From Rhizopus arrhizus (Eukaryota; Mucoromycota; Mucoromycetes; Mucorales; Rhizopodaceae), in the NCBI GenBank assembly GCA_024220505.1, contig JAKZZE010000010.1:310001-374000 (forward strand): a stretch of 64,000 nucleotides of DNA. Direction: 5' to 3'. Below the pieces are notes generated by a model that had not been told where the DNA came from, ran no database searches, and saw only the letters and a list, made by a program, of their open reading frames with translations. Position numbers and translations under genes: made by a program. Shown in pieces: positions 1 to 9,698 of the stretch; position 1 is the stretch's first letter, and each line of letters begins with the position of its first letter.

Positions 1-1331
1 TATCATTTTCAGTAAAAGAACCCGGCTCTTTAACTATTCTTTTCCAAAGATCATCGACCCTTTTTGATCTAGTGTCGTATCATCATACCTTTGCCATCAA
101 TTGCCACCTGGCATGCTTAAGCGGTCTTAGGCCGGGATTAGTGGCGGCTAAACTTGTAGCACAGAAGCGCTGTTATCAAATATTGAGTTTGTGGTATGCG
201 TCGACTTGTGCCTTGTGTCATTGTCATACTGAAACGAGAGATTACGACGTTTTAGACCACTATACGCTAGGCTTTTGTGGTATGAAGTAAGCGAAATATA
301 TGTGTATATTTATGAGTTCATTATACCATCATATACTTGACACACATATTCTGGTCCTCAATATCTAATACAGCCTTAAAACATAACGGAGCAGCCAGCA
401 TGCTTCATTGTTTGATCACCGTGAAAAAATCGCTAAGGTTGCTTGACTTGCTTTCAATATTAGTGTATACTATCTGCATCCATAATGTTCATATTTGTTT
501 CATTTCTAAAGATAGCAGACTTCCAGCCCTCTATAGTATACAATGGCTTGTCGTGATACCACATTCATCGCTTTTTCCGACTTATACAGCTGATGAAATT
601 CTTCGATTCCTTACTTCCAGACTCAAAATCTAGCTTCCTACTGTGCCTTTAGACTGACAGTCTGCTAACACTGTATCTTAAGGTCCTCAAAATGTGCTGA
701 GCATCAGAAACTGTGTGTAGCGGACCTTGTCCAAGCTCTAGGTTGATGACTGAACTAATAACTTTTCAGGCTAATAGCGGAATACCTTCATGATCACAAG
801 ACATTAAGTTTCTTTCTTCCCTCTTTCTCCTGCTGATTGTCCATTTAGAGATTCTTGTTATTCTAGAAATATCTGTTGTCGTACGAACTAAGTGTATTCG
901 AGATCTCAGAGTTTCGTTTTTACAGTTGCTTATTTTCTTAAACATATAAGGCTAGTACTTTGTTATAGTGAATAGGGTAAAAACAAAAGGGGGGGCTCAA
1001 TGGGAAATACAAAATAAGTACAGTTTTATATATTTTTTATGAGCTACTAGAATTTACTAATCTGCTGTGAAATCTGAAAGCAAACGGGAGAGATTTGGGG
1101 AAAATTGAAAGAAGGCTAGACAAGTACCACATTTTTGGCGAAAATTGAAATATGCAAAAAATCACTAAAAATGACCTTATGCCTGAGGGATGTCCGGCAC
1201 AGTTCCGGTTTACATAACGTAATGTATATTTTAGACTGTCTTTCAGATGGTATATACCACAAAAGTCGCAGACATATGGCGGAGATACAATGTTGATTTT
1301 AATTTTTGTGCACCAGTTTTGTCCGCTACTG
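1..1331 (-). mobile_element. Decayed Tc1/mariner element, copy 1 (truncated by window start)
   Basis: Near-identical over its length to 33597-34926. The right end is an inverted-repeat terminus reading inward CAGTAGCGGACAAAACTGG, followed by TA at 1332-1333, the mariner target dinucleotide. Only one end is inside the window. The minus strand holds a transposase relic with many stops and shifts; in the sister copy its C-terminal part still resembles the DNDPKH and PPQSPDLNP motifs of Tc1 transposases. No working gene is seen. Family assignment is from the terminus, the TA flank and the relic motifs. Confidence 0.75.
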
Positions 1332-1558
1332 TACATAAAAAAGAAAATTTACAACAGTTCAGGACAAGAGACAAAAGACACCCCATATTTTTTATATAAA
1401 TAAGATGAATATTTTGAACAAAATAACAGACATTCAATAAACAAAATCTTCTTGCGCTTAAAAGCAATTGTTTCTTATTGGGTCACTGTAAATTTTTCTT
1501 TTTTTATGTATATAGCTTGTTTGCGGGTTTACTTTTGTAAGTAAATAAGTATTGTCGG

Positions 1559-2068
1559 TAGTGACCACCAGATCTTGTTAAGTAGATCAAACTTGTTAAA
1601 ATAGGCTAAACTCTTGAGGTTTAGGAATAGGTTTACAATGAAGTTGATTTAGCTTCAAGGGACTTCAGTATTTTGAATAGAACACAGACCAAAGGGTTTC
1701 TTTTGAACGCTTGATGGTTTTATTGGTTTATAAAATAAAGAAAAGATAAAAAGAATATAATATTCTGTAATAAAGAAAAGTAAAGTGAAGTGAAGTGAAG
1801 TGTAGTGAAATAAAAATAGGGATAAGATATGAGGGTATTTATATGTTTTTGGATTTTATGATTTTGTGTTGTTTTTGGTTTTCAAGCAAAAGAGTTGATA
1901 CTCCGTTTTCAAATAGATTGTTACGCAGAAGTTCATTTTCTAACTGGCGTGGTACAAAAAAATATTTACTGTTTGTCTTCTTTCACTGTAAATTAAAGTT
2001 CATGTTCTTCATCCAAACTGTAATTGTACATGTTTGTATCGGGGACTAAATCATTGTTCGTGTTACAT
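1559..2068 (-). repeat. LTR-like remnant 1 related to the neighbouring Ty3 LTR
   Basis: Shares with the Ty3 LTR at 2625-3078 a block beginning GTGACCACCAGATCTTG, then AAGTAGATC, ACAATGAAG and a GCTTCAAGGGACTT box. Read on the minus strand it has a TATA-like CATATAAATA (about 1837-1850). A short run of AAGTG repeats lies at 1783-1803. Edges are approximate and no target duplication was found. Probably a solo or truncated LTR of a sister element. 1332-1558 shows nothing recognisable. Confidence 0.5.
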
Positions 2069-2624
2069 TGTAATAAATTTTTACTAGTTTGCTTGAGTGT
2101 GTTGAGTTGAGGTTTAAATAAACAGATTTAAGTTGTAATTGGTATAATAATTGCTTTTATATGAGTTGGATTGGCTTGATTCGCTTGTTATAGTGACCAC
2201 CAGATCTTATAAAGTAGATCAAACTGTTTTAGTTAAGGTAGAATAAAAATAAAAAGATAAAGTAAAATAAAAAAGGGGATTTACAATGAAGTATAATAGC
2301 TTCAAGGGACTTCTTGTTCTTGATGTTAAATAAAATAAGAGATAGTTTGCCTCTTTAAAAGAATATTTATTTGATAAAAAGAAAAAGTAAAAATAAAATA
2401 AAAAGTTGTGAAGTAGTTAAGAAGTTAAGAAGTTAGAAGTGAAGTCCTATTTTTTGAGATTATTATGTGAGGTTATTTATATGTTTTTGGGTTTTATGAT
2501 TTTGTTCTGTTTTTGGTATTTTGAATGGTTGTTATAACATAAGAGGCGGTTGTTGTAAACTGCAAGGCGTTCGTTATAAACTGCAACGATTTAAATTCCG
2601 ACGTTTCATTCCTGTTTGTTACAA
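2069..2624 (-). repeat. LTR-like remnant 2, split by the full Ty3 element
   Basis: Starts TGTAATAAAT, resembling the start of the complete LTR, and contains the same conserved core (2192 onward) and minus-strand TATA-like box (about 2475). Its right side stops exactly where the complete element begins at 2625; sequence resumes at 10172. It therefore seems to be an older LTR that served as the insertion target. The far end is uncertain. Confidence 0.5.
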
Positions 2625-3078
2625 TGTAATAGCTTATTTTCTATTTAGGCCTTGTGTATTTATTGAGAGTTTAGAGTGATTTTGAATATAAAGTAAAGTT
2701 ATATTTGGGTATTTTCTTGATAGGAGTGACCACCAGATCTTGTTTTAAAGTAGATCAGTCTTGATGTAAAGATAATGATAGCTTGATGTGAGATTTAATA
2801 GAGTTACAATGAAGATATTTGGCTTCAAGGGACTTGACTTATTCTTGATATTTAGTAAAATAATAATAAAAGAGATTTGCTTTGAATGATATTTATTTAA
2901 GAATAAAAGTAGTAAAGTCTGCCAGAAGTAAATAAAATAACTGTTTTTATAGTTTTTATGAATTTTTAATATGCTTTAAATTTAAAGCATGCCTTGATTT
3001 TAATGCACCTTTCAATTTTCAACCTTGCATTAATTTTTATGTACCTTCGGGTCAAAAATTAAAGTCTGCATCTTTACA
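2625..3078 (-). repeat. 3' LTR of the minus-strand Ty3 element
   Basis: 454 bp, TG..CA ends, near-identical to 9718-10171. Contains a perfect 20-bp palindrome (2971-2990, ATGCTTTAAATTTAAAGCAT) and a copy of the primer-binding-site core (2725-2735). A G-rich purine stretch just inside (about 3079-3095, minus strand) is the likely polypurine tract. The last codons of the extra ORF lie inside this LTR. Confidence 0.9.
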
Positions 3079-3792
3079 GAAGCCCCCGCCGACATGATGT
3101 TCGTCCTCGAACATTCTTTCGTTCTTACACCAAGAGTCTTGTTCCCTGAGTTTTCTCATAATTGAGCGGCTGATGAAGTGATTTGGTAGGATTGATCTGA
3201 GCTGATTGTTCTTCGTGGTAACATACATATGTTGACTTTTCTTTTCATTGGTAGGTCGAGTAAACTTGAGATGTGCCCATTCAGCAACATTGTGGGCAAA
3301 TATTCTGATTATTGTTCTCTTTTGCTTGTTTATCTCACTTTCTTCCCGTAACAACTCTTCATACTTCTTGAAGTTTTTCATAAACTGATCCTGATAATGA
3401 TTAGCAAATCCTTGATTGAATTCGTACTGATTGCGACATTGCTCTAATAAATCATCCCAGAAATCAGCCATGTTTTGGGTTTTTATCGATTTGGGAGAAG
3501 GTTTGAAGTCTATTTCTTCGTCCATTTTTTGAAATCTTTGGATTATCCAATCAATATATCCTTGTCGATTAGTATCGCTTTCTTCGGTAGCATACCGTAT
3601 TTTGTAAGGGTTATCCTGTTCTTTTTCTTGAGCAGAGAAGTATGTATTGAGGGCCTCTATGGTGAGTTCCTTTCCAAAGGATTGGTACATATCCCGAAAA
3701 TGCATTTGAATGGTTATGTCCATTTGTACAGGCAGGACGTCTTCCTTTTCATCAGTTAAATCAACGTAAACAGTTTTGTTATCTGAATTCAT
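3052..3792 (-). CDS. Extra ORF downstream of integrase, function unknown
   Basis: A 246-residue protein starting MNSDNKTVYVDLTDEKED; I do not recognise it. It is acidic near the N-terminus and charged throughout, with no signal peptide or membrane segment, so it does not look like an envelope gene. Near the C-terminus there is a Cys, His-His, Cys arrangement (W-C-K-N-E-R..E-D-E-H-H..G-F-C) that could bind zinc; the element's Gag lacks a zinc knuckle. The frame extends upstream through a Lys run encoded by a 29-base A-tract to an ATG at 3903 that overlaps the integrase stop; I prefer the ATG at 3792 because the A-tract is unstable. The stop is 27 bases inside the 3' LTR, so the ORF crosses the polypurine tract. 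Real coding status is likely given the young LTRs, but the role is unknown. Confidence 0.6.
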   Translation of the reverse strand: MNSDNKTVYVDLTDEKEDVLPVQMDITIQMHFRDMYQSFGKELTIEALNTYFSAQEKEQDNPYKIRYATEESDTNRQGYIDWIIQRFQKMDEEIDFKPSPKSIKTQNMADFWDDLLEQCRNQYEFNQGFANHYQDQFMKNFKKYEELLREESEINKQKRTIIRIFAHNVAEWAHLKFTRPTNEKKSQHMYVTTKNNQLRSILPNHFISRSIMRKLREQDSWCKNERMFEDEHHVGGGFCKDADFNF

Positions 3793-3854
3793 TTTCTTAA
3801 CTTTGTTTTTAAAGTCTTTCAATAGATTTTTTTTTTGATTTTCTTGGTTTATAT

Positions 3855-3856
<2 letters not shown>

Positions 3857-3885
<29 letters not shown>
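3857..3885 (-). other. Templated A-tract (29) upstream of the extra ORF
   Basis: Uninterrupted run of T on the plus strand, A in the sense RNA, 65-93 bases before the ATG at 3792. It sits between the integrase stop and the extra ORF. Similar tracts precede integrase and gag. Confidence 0.6.
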
Positions 3886-3893
3886 GTTTGTTG

Positions 3894-5238
3894 TTAGAAG
3901 CATTCGTCTTGATCTATCTCTATAGGATTAGGAATACGTCTTGCATTATCTGTAGACCACTGCACTTTTGGGATTGCATATATTTTAAGCCTATTTCCGT
4001 GAACTCTTCTGATTCTATTATCATCTGATTTGAAGCTTTTAATGTGATAGGTGCCTTTACCCAAAATGCTATGTATGATGAAGGGTCCTTCCCAATTATC
4101 TTGTAGCTTTCCTGACCATGATGTAGCCATATAATCCTTGTATAATAACACGATGTCACCTAACTTGAATGGTGGTTTGAGTTCCTTCTTTTCTTCAAGA
4201 ATCTTATTCTCAATAGCTTTCTTTTGGGCCACTTGAGTCTGTTTGATGGATTGTGCTGATTGTTCGCGTACCAAATTCAGGTTCCGTATTTGGTGAATTG
4301 TTCTATGCATCAAGATGGCGTCAAACTTTGGTGTTTTAAAGCCAATGATCCTATGGTTGTTATCAAATGGTGTTTTTGGTTCATAACCATACATTAAGAA
4401 GAATGGGCTTTGTTTTGTTGTAGCTTGTTTGATAGATCTATATGCAAATAATGCCGCTGGTAAATATAGATGCCAGTCTTCTTTTTCTTCTGTGGACCTC
4501 TTTTGAAGTATTTGACCAAGTGTTCTGTTAAATCTTTCTATTAATCCATTACTTTGTTAATTGTAAGGAGTGGTTGTCTTATGTATAATGGAAAAGTTGT
4601 GACAAACAGCTCGCACTAATCCGCTTACAAAAGGTTTTCCATTATCCGTTACTATAAGGGTAGGACAGCCATGTCTACTAATAACTTCTTCATACAGAAA
4701 TATGGCTATCTCTGAGGCAGTTTGTAGTCTAAGTGGCTTTGCCTCAACATACTTGGTTAGATAATCTATGGCTGCAACAATATATCTGTGTCCTGCTCGA
4801 GAAGCTTGCACATGCTTCACGTCTATTGCTATTCGATCAAAGGGTTTGGGTGATACGGGAACAGGATACAACTCCTCATTCAATTTCTTTTTCCCATAAA
4901 CTTGGCATCGGTGACATTTCTGCACATAGTTAAAAATGTCTTGAGCCATGTTTTCCCAGTAGTACCTCGATGCAATCTTGTGTAATGTGTTATTGTATGC
5001 CAAGTGTCCACCCAAAGGATGTTGGTGGTATGAATATAACATCTCTTCAGCTTCTTGTTTTGACAATACTTTGCGTATCGTACCATTTTCTGTATTATAT
5101 CTATATAGTATTCCATTATAGATGGTGTATCTTTTTGCATTTTGTTTGATGTATTTTTGCATCTTTGTTTCTATGCCACTGGGCAGATTTTGTTCTTGCA
5201 GGTATATCTTCAAATATTTGATTTTATCGGAGTTCATT
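3894..5238 (-). pseudogene. Ty3 integrase, separate ORF with one in-frame stop
   Basis: Begins MNSDKIKYLK at 5238. Shows the HHCC zinc domain (H-P-L-G-G-H .. C-H-R-C), then the catalytic core with Asp in IAIDVKH, Asp in VTDNGKP and Glu in GLIERFN. A TAA at 4557-4559 falls between the second Asp and the Glu, in the family's well-conserved Y-[HN]-P-Q-[TS]-N-G segment (reads YN-stop-QSNG). After it the frame continues open to 3894 through the C-terminal domain with a PFKLGDIVLLY stretch and a WEGPF motif. No frame joins it to pol: pol ends at 5386 and stops lie between. Either one nonsense mutation has killed this copy or the stop is read through. An alternative first codon is a TTG four codons upstream. 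Confidence 0.8.
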
Positions 5239-5294
5239 GTTGTTTTCAAGTTGGATTATACAAATTTGTAGATTTAAGAATATTTGTTTGTTTG

Positions 5295-5315
5295 TTTTTT
5301 TTTTTTTTTTTTTTT
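5295..5315 (-). other. Templated A-tract (21) upstream of integrase
   Basis: Run of T on the plus strand between the pol stop (5386) and the integrase ATG (5238). In sense RNA it is A-rich and followed by three AAAC-type repeats, 57-77 bases before the ATG. Confidence 0.6.
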
Positions 5316-5385
5316 GTTCAACTACCCCTCCCTTCCTCCATGTAGTTCAGTTAAAATTTAATAATTGATATTATTGTAGACATAT

Positions 5386-8300
5386 TTAGTATCCAAGGCG
5401 CGATAAGAAATCAGCACTTTCATTGACACGACCAGGTCTATACTTTATCTCGTATTCATATTCCGATAAGATGGCTATCCAACGTGCTAATATTCCGGTG
5501 GGATTTTTGGTTTTTAGAAGTCCAGTTAATGCAGAGTGATCAGTAATGATGGTAAATTTTTCTCCAAGCAAATATGGTCTAAACATTTTTACTGCCCATA
5601 CTACAGCTAAACATTCTAATTTAGTTGCAGCATAATTTACTTCACTGGATTTCAGACTTCGACTTGCATATATAACTGGATGTTCTCTTCCGTCTACATC
5701 CAACTGTGTAAGAATACATCCTAAGCCTAATTTCGATGCGTCTGTTACTAAAATGAATGGTTTACTAAAATCTGGTCTAGATAATACTGGTGCTGTTGTA
5801 AGTAATCTTTTGAGTGTCAAAAAAGATTGTGTCGTCTTATCTGTCCATGGTGTTTTCTTTGAGGTCTTTGTTTGGTCATGTAGCGGTCGTGCTATTGCAG
5901 CAAAATTCTTTATAAATCTTCTGTAGTAAGAGGCTAACCCGAGGAATCCACGGATTTGAGTCACTGTTTGTGGAATAGGATAATCTATAATTTTCTGTAT
6001 TTTGCTGGGATCTGTCTGAATTCCTTCTTTTGTAATGATATATCCAAGGAATTTGAGATGGTTCTTAAAGAAAAAACACTTGTCAGGGTTTAATTTCAGA
6101 TTTGCTATCTTGATGCAATTAAAAACTTGTTCAAGATGTTGTAAATGGTCATCATTATTTCTTGAATATATATTAAGGTCATCTATATATGCGACCAAAC
6201 ATTTGTTAATTAATGGCCGAAAGCATAAGTCGATAAGTCTTTGAAACGTTGCTGGTGAATTGACCAATCCCATTGGTAAAGTATTGTAATGATATACACC
6301 ATATTTCGTCGTGAAAGCGGTAAGTTCTTTGCTTTCTTCTTCTAAAGGTACCTGGTGGAAACCTGCTCGCATGTCTAAGGCAGAGAATATTGATGCTTTT
6401 CCTAGTGTATCTAAGAGATCGTCTATTCTAGGCAAAGGATACGAGTCTTTTTTGGTAACAGCATTAAGCTTTCTATAATCAATAACCATGCGATATTCGC
6501 CATTCTTTTTCTTCACTAAGATAACCGGGGCTGCCCAAGGACTATTTGAAGGAGATATCACACCAAGTTTGCAATATTTGTCGATTTCTTGTTCTAGGTA
6601 TTTAGCTTCAATGGGACTCAGTCGATAGGGTCGATGACTAATAGGTTGAGTATGTTTATCAATAATGATTTTGTGTGTAATTATTGATGTGTTTCCGATT
6701 GTATCATTATTCCAATCGAATATACTGTAGTACTTTTTCAATAATATTCTTAACTTCTTCTCGACGGCTTTATCCAGATTTCCAACTTCTAACTTGGTGT
6801 ATAATTCTGGTTCCAACAGTTCCTTTTCTTTTTTATTTATACTGGGAGGTTCTTCTAACTCCATCACAAATAATTCTGAATTTAATCGGACATCATATGC
6901 CTTAACATCTGTCTCTTCTTGTAAATCTATTTCCTCTAGTATTCCAATTTCTTCATAGGGATAAAGGAATATATGTCCTCTTGTACGATTATAAAGGTAT
7001 ATTTCTATTGTCTTCCTATTCACTATTAAATTTGAGGATGAATCAAAACATCCATATGTGTATTTCAGTTTTGCATTGGTGATTTCAAAAATATATTTGA
7101 TATTTTTGTTTTGGTTTTTCGCTTTATCTATTACTAGCTTTTTTGATGAGTTTGCTGGAATATACAATCCATTTCTTCCTGCTGTGATATGGCAGGTGTC
7201 TTTCAAATGATTTATAACGATTTCTTCCTGACCATCATTCTCTAATACTAGTAACGATTTTTCATCATTTTCTTCATCATCTGACTCATCTAAACTTGAA
7301 CTTTCATCTTCTATTTCATTTTCAGAACTTTCTTCAGAAGAGCTTTCTATAACTTCATTTTGAAAATGCACTCGTTTTACAAGGTGTGAGTTTGTATTGC
7401 TGACTGGATTCTTGTAAGTTTGTTCGTAACTAGAAACATGTGTCGGTTTTTCATTTTTACGTAGGAATGATATTTCCAGCTCTGCATTCTTATTCTTATA
7501 TGTTACTTTCAATGATGAAGTATTAAAATCAATTCTTGCTTTAGAACGATTAAGCCAATTATTTCCAATGATAAAGTGACTAGGACAACTAGGTAGTACT
7601 TCTACTGTACAAGGAATGATCATATTTTCCTCCACTTGAATTGGTACGTCATAGATTATTCCCAATGCTGGCTGTTTAGTTCCATTTCCTAAAGTGAACA
7701 CACTTTCCGATGAAGCATCTATTTCTAAATTTAAAGCATCTGCGAGAGCTTTTGACATACAGGTCTTTGCTGCACCACAGTCTACTAATGCTTTAATTCT
7801 TTTCGATCCTATGCTCACTTTAGAATATACAGCAGTTGTACTATAGTCTTCATTGTCTTCTATTAAGGCAAAAGTTGCTTTATCAGGATTTATTGTCCTT
7901 CTTTGTTGATTGGGTCTGCACGCTACATTAAGTTGTCTTCTTAATGCTGGAACAGTTGTTATTAGATCCCGTACAGTGATGTTTGCTGGTTTATCCAACA
8001 CGTCAGCAGCTATATCATATGATATTTCAGGTTTTCTTCGTTTAGTTATTTTTTTCTTTGTATGTTGGTTGTCTTTAATTTCTATAGGCAATTCAGTATC
8101 CATGTCCATGTTTTGATCTGTGGTGATTTTTTGTATAGATGGTTGATTTATTTCTTCCATATGCCTTCGAGTAGTGACTCTTTTAGTAACTGTGGGGTTT
8201 TCAGATTCTTTTCTTTTAGGTGAGGTTCTTCCTTTATTATAGGGTGCTGTTCTTGCTGAAATCACTTCAGGAGGTCTATCAGGTCTAACAGCAGCGTATA

Positions 8301-8442
8301 ACTCGTGATTATATGGATCGTATTCTCCTTCAGTGATTAAAGCATTAAGATGGTGCTGTGAAGTTGGTTTGTTAATGGATTTAGTGTGTTGATGGGTGTT
8401 CGATTGACCATTCTTTTGGTTGTCAAAAGCAACCGACCCCAT
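5386..8442 (-). CDS. Ty3 pol: protease, reverse transcriptase, RNase H
   Basis: 1018 residues. The N-terminal 200 residues are basic and low in recognisable domains. An aspartic protease motif ALVDCGAAKTC lies near residue 221 (DCG where most have DTG or DSG). An acidic Ser/Glu stretch is near residues 370-395. Reverse transcriptase spans about 590-780, with YRMVIDYRKLN, ALDMRAGFHQVPL and catalytic YIDDL near 749. RNase H spans about 880-1015, with VTDASKLGLG, and ends in a typical ADFLSRLGY. The start ATG overlaps the gag stop in TAATG (8440-8444), which fixes the start and suggests termination-reinitiation. No integrase follows in the same frame. The frame is open, so the product is probably functional. 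Confidence 0.9.
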   Translation of the reverse strand: MGSVAFDNQKNGQSNTHQHTKSINKPTSQHHLNALITEGEYDPYNHELYAAVRPDRPPEVISARTAPYNKGRTSPKRKESENPTVTKRVTTRRHMEEINQPSIQKITTDQNMDMDTELPIEIKDNQHTKKKITKRRKPEISYDIAADVLDKPANITVRDLITTVPALRRQLNVACRPNQQRRTINPDKATFALIEDNEDYSTTAVYSKVSIGSKRIKALVDCGAAKTCMSKALADALNLEIDASSESVFTLGNGTKQPALGIIYDVPIQVEENMIIPCTVEVLPSCPSHFIIGNNWLNRSKARIDFNTSSLKVTYKNKNAELEISFLRKNEKPTHVSSYEQTYKNPVSNTNSHLVKRVHFQNEVIESSSEESSENEIEDESSSLDESDDEENDEKSLLVLENDGQEEIVINHLKDTCHITAGRNGLYIPANSSKKLVIDKAKNQNKNIKYIFEITNAKLKYTYGCFDSSSNLIVNRKTIEIYLYNRTRGHIFLYPYEEIGILEEIDLQEETDVKAYDVRLNSELFVMELEEPPSINKKEKELLEPELYTKLEVGNLDKAVEKKLRILLKKYYSIFDWNNDTIGNTSIITHKIIIDKHTQPISHRPYRLSPIEAKYLEQEIDKYCKLGVISPSNSPWAAPVILVKKKNGEYRMVIDYRKLNAVTKKDSYPLPRIDDLLDTLGKASIFSALDMRAGFHQVPLEEESKELTAFTTKYGVYHYNTLPMGLVNSPATFQRLIDLCFRPLINKCLVAYIDDLNIYSRNNDDHLQHLEQVFNCIKIANLKLNPDKCFFFKNHLKFLGYIITKEGIQTDPSKIQKIIDYPIPQTVTQIRGFLGLASYYRRFIKNFAAIARPLHDQTKTSKKTPWTDKTTQSFLTLKRLLTTAPVLSRPDFSKPFILVTDASKLGLGCILTQLDVDGREHPVIYASRSLKSSEVNYAATKLECLAVVWAVKMFRPYLLGEKFTIITDHSALTGLLKTKNPTGILARWIAILSEYEYEIKYRPGRVNESADFLSRLGY

Positions 8443-9578
8443 TAGTTTTTTGAGTTTTGAGCTTGATGATTTGTGTCATCTCTTGGAGGATAACGTCCGT
8501 AATTTGAAGGCTCTTCCCTTCGATCATCTCTTGGAGGATAACGTCTGTAATTTGAAGGCTCTTCCCTTCGGTTATAATAGTTGTTACGGTAGTTGCGTTG
8601 ATTATTCCTGTTTGACTGTGGATAATATGATTGTTGTTTGTTGAGTTCATTTCTAATTGTTTCTTGAATGAGGGTTACAATATCTTGTTGATCAACCTTA
8701 TGAACGTTAGTGCTTTCTTTATGTCTATTGGTTTGATGCTTGTATGAGGGAGAGTGATTGATATCATTGACGACATCCATAGTTGTCAACTGGTTAGGCC
8801 CAGTGATAACATTATGGGCAACGTTTAATTTATCCATCCTTTCGTTCATACGTGCATTACCAACAGGAATGTATTGAAGCATGCGGTCTTCGGTATCAAT
8901 AAGATCTACATTATGTTTATAAACTGACGCATGGTTACAATATGCATTGTCGTCATTGTATATTAATGCATTATTAACATTTCTAGGCAAGAAAGGGTTG
9001 TCCACTATGGCGATTTTTCTTGGTCTGTTGGCATTCCACCAACCTTCTGCATGAACTGTCCAGTCTTTAAAGGTGCGAGAGCTACATTGAATACAGAATT
9101 GTTTTATCTCTTTGAGGAGTCCCGCACGAAATCGACTCTCAATGACTTCTTCGCTATCAATGTCTGCAAGGTCTGCTGCTTCCCTAAGACGTGCAAGGAA
9201 GATTTGCGGATGCTCTTGCTCACCCTGGAACATTTCATTGAATTCCAATTCATAAGTTTGTATGAGCTCAGGAGTAATATAGTGCTTTTTTAATTTTTCT
9301 ACTGCTTGCTCGTAACCGATATCAGGTTGTTCTTTAAGTATTGTTCTTTCAAAATAGACCTTAGCAGCACGACGTAGCTGGGATTTGAGAACGATCAATT
9401 TTCGGGCATCGCTATGTGTATTTGTAACTGCCAAGTAAGAATCAAGAGTTTCTTGAAAATGTCTAAAATCTTCGCCTTCGTATCCATAAAATTCAATGAG
9501 ACGAGGTCTGAAGCCTTGGATGGCGCTTTGATTATTGACAGTAGCCAACACGGTTTGTCCTGATTGTAAAGAGGCCAT
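8442..9578 (-). CDS. Ty3 Gag (capsid-like) protein
   Basis: 378 residues. Residues 20-180 look like a retrotransposon capsid domain (F-x-G-x-E-G-E-D-F..F..L, a Y-F-E-R-T segment, then M-F-Q-G-E-Q-E..F-L-A-R-L-R-E-A-A-D). The C-terminal tail is rich in Asn, Arg, Tyr and Gln and carries two copies of a 16-residue R-R-E-E-P-S-N-Y unit encoded by a 48-bp tandem duplication (8476-8523 and 8524-8571). There is no CCHC zinc knuckle; the Arg-rich tail may bind RNA instead. The stop overlaps the pol start. An A-tract lies 43-56 bases upstream of the ATG. Confidence 0.85.
   Translation of the reverse strand: MASLQSGQTVLATVNNQSAIQGFRPRLIEFYGYEGEDFRHFQETLDSYLAVTNTHSDARKLIVLKSQLRRAAKVYFERTILKEQPDIGYEQAVEKLKKHYITPELIQTYELEFNEMFQGEQEHPQIFLARLREAADLADIDSEEVIESRFRAGLLKEIKQFCIQCSSRTFKDWTVHAEGWWNANRPRKIAIVDNPFLPRNVNNALIYNDDNAYCNHASVYKHNVDLIDTEDRMLQYIPVGNARMNERMDKLNVAHNVITGPNQLTTMDVVNDINHSPSYKHQTNRHKESTNVHKVDQQDIVTLIQETIRNELNKQQSYYPQSNRNNQRNYRNNYYNRREEPSNYRRYPPRDDRREEPSNYGRYPPRDDTNHQAQNSKN
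8476..8571 (-). repeat. 48-bp tandem duplication in gag
   Basis: Two adjacent 48-bp units differ at two positions that I could see and encode the duplicated 16-residue basic unit of the Gag tail. The length is a multiple of three, so the frame is kept. Confidence 0.85.
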
Positions 9579-9620
9579 TATGTAATCTTGATGTTGTAAG
9601 TATTGTTGTTAATAAAAATA

Positions 9621-9634
9621 TTTTTTTTTTTTTT
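9621..9634 (-). other. Templated A-tract (14) in the gag leader
   Basis: T run on the plus strand, A in the sense RNA, between the primer-binding site and the gag ATG at 9578. Third A-tract of this element placed before an ORF. Confidence 0.55.
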
Positions 9635-9698
9635 GTAGAAAGTTTTGGTTGATAATAGACTGTTAATAATAAATTTGATTGATTTTTGTTTAATTTCC

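Noticed and set aside
337..633. Open stretch of 98 codons, repeated at 33932-34228
   Set aside because: It is conserved only because both lie in copies of the same mariner. The opposite strand carries the transposase relic; the stretch has no domain and its first codon is TTG.
1795..2049. Possible 84-residue hydrophobic protein
   Set aside because: Lies in LTR-like sequence, low complexity, no homology recognised; probably chance.
3052..3792. Envelope-like gene in the Ty3 element
   Set aside because: Position fits, but there is no signal peptide, membrane helix or cleavage site.
3793..3903. Start of the extra ORF at 3903 with a poly-Lys stretch
   Set aside because: Depends on the exact length of a 29-base A-tract; the ATG at 3792 is stable and resembles the integrase start.
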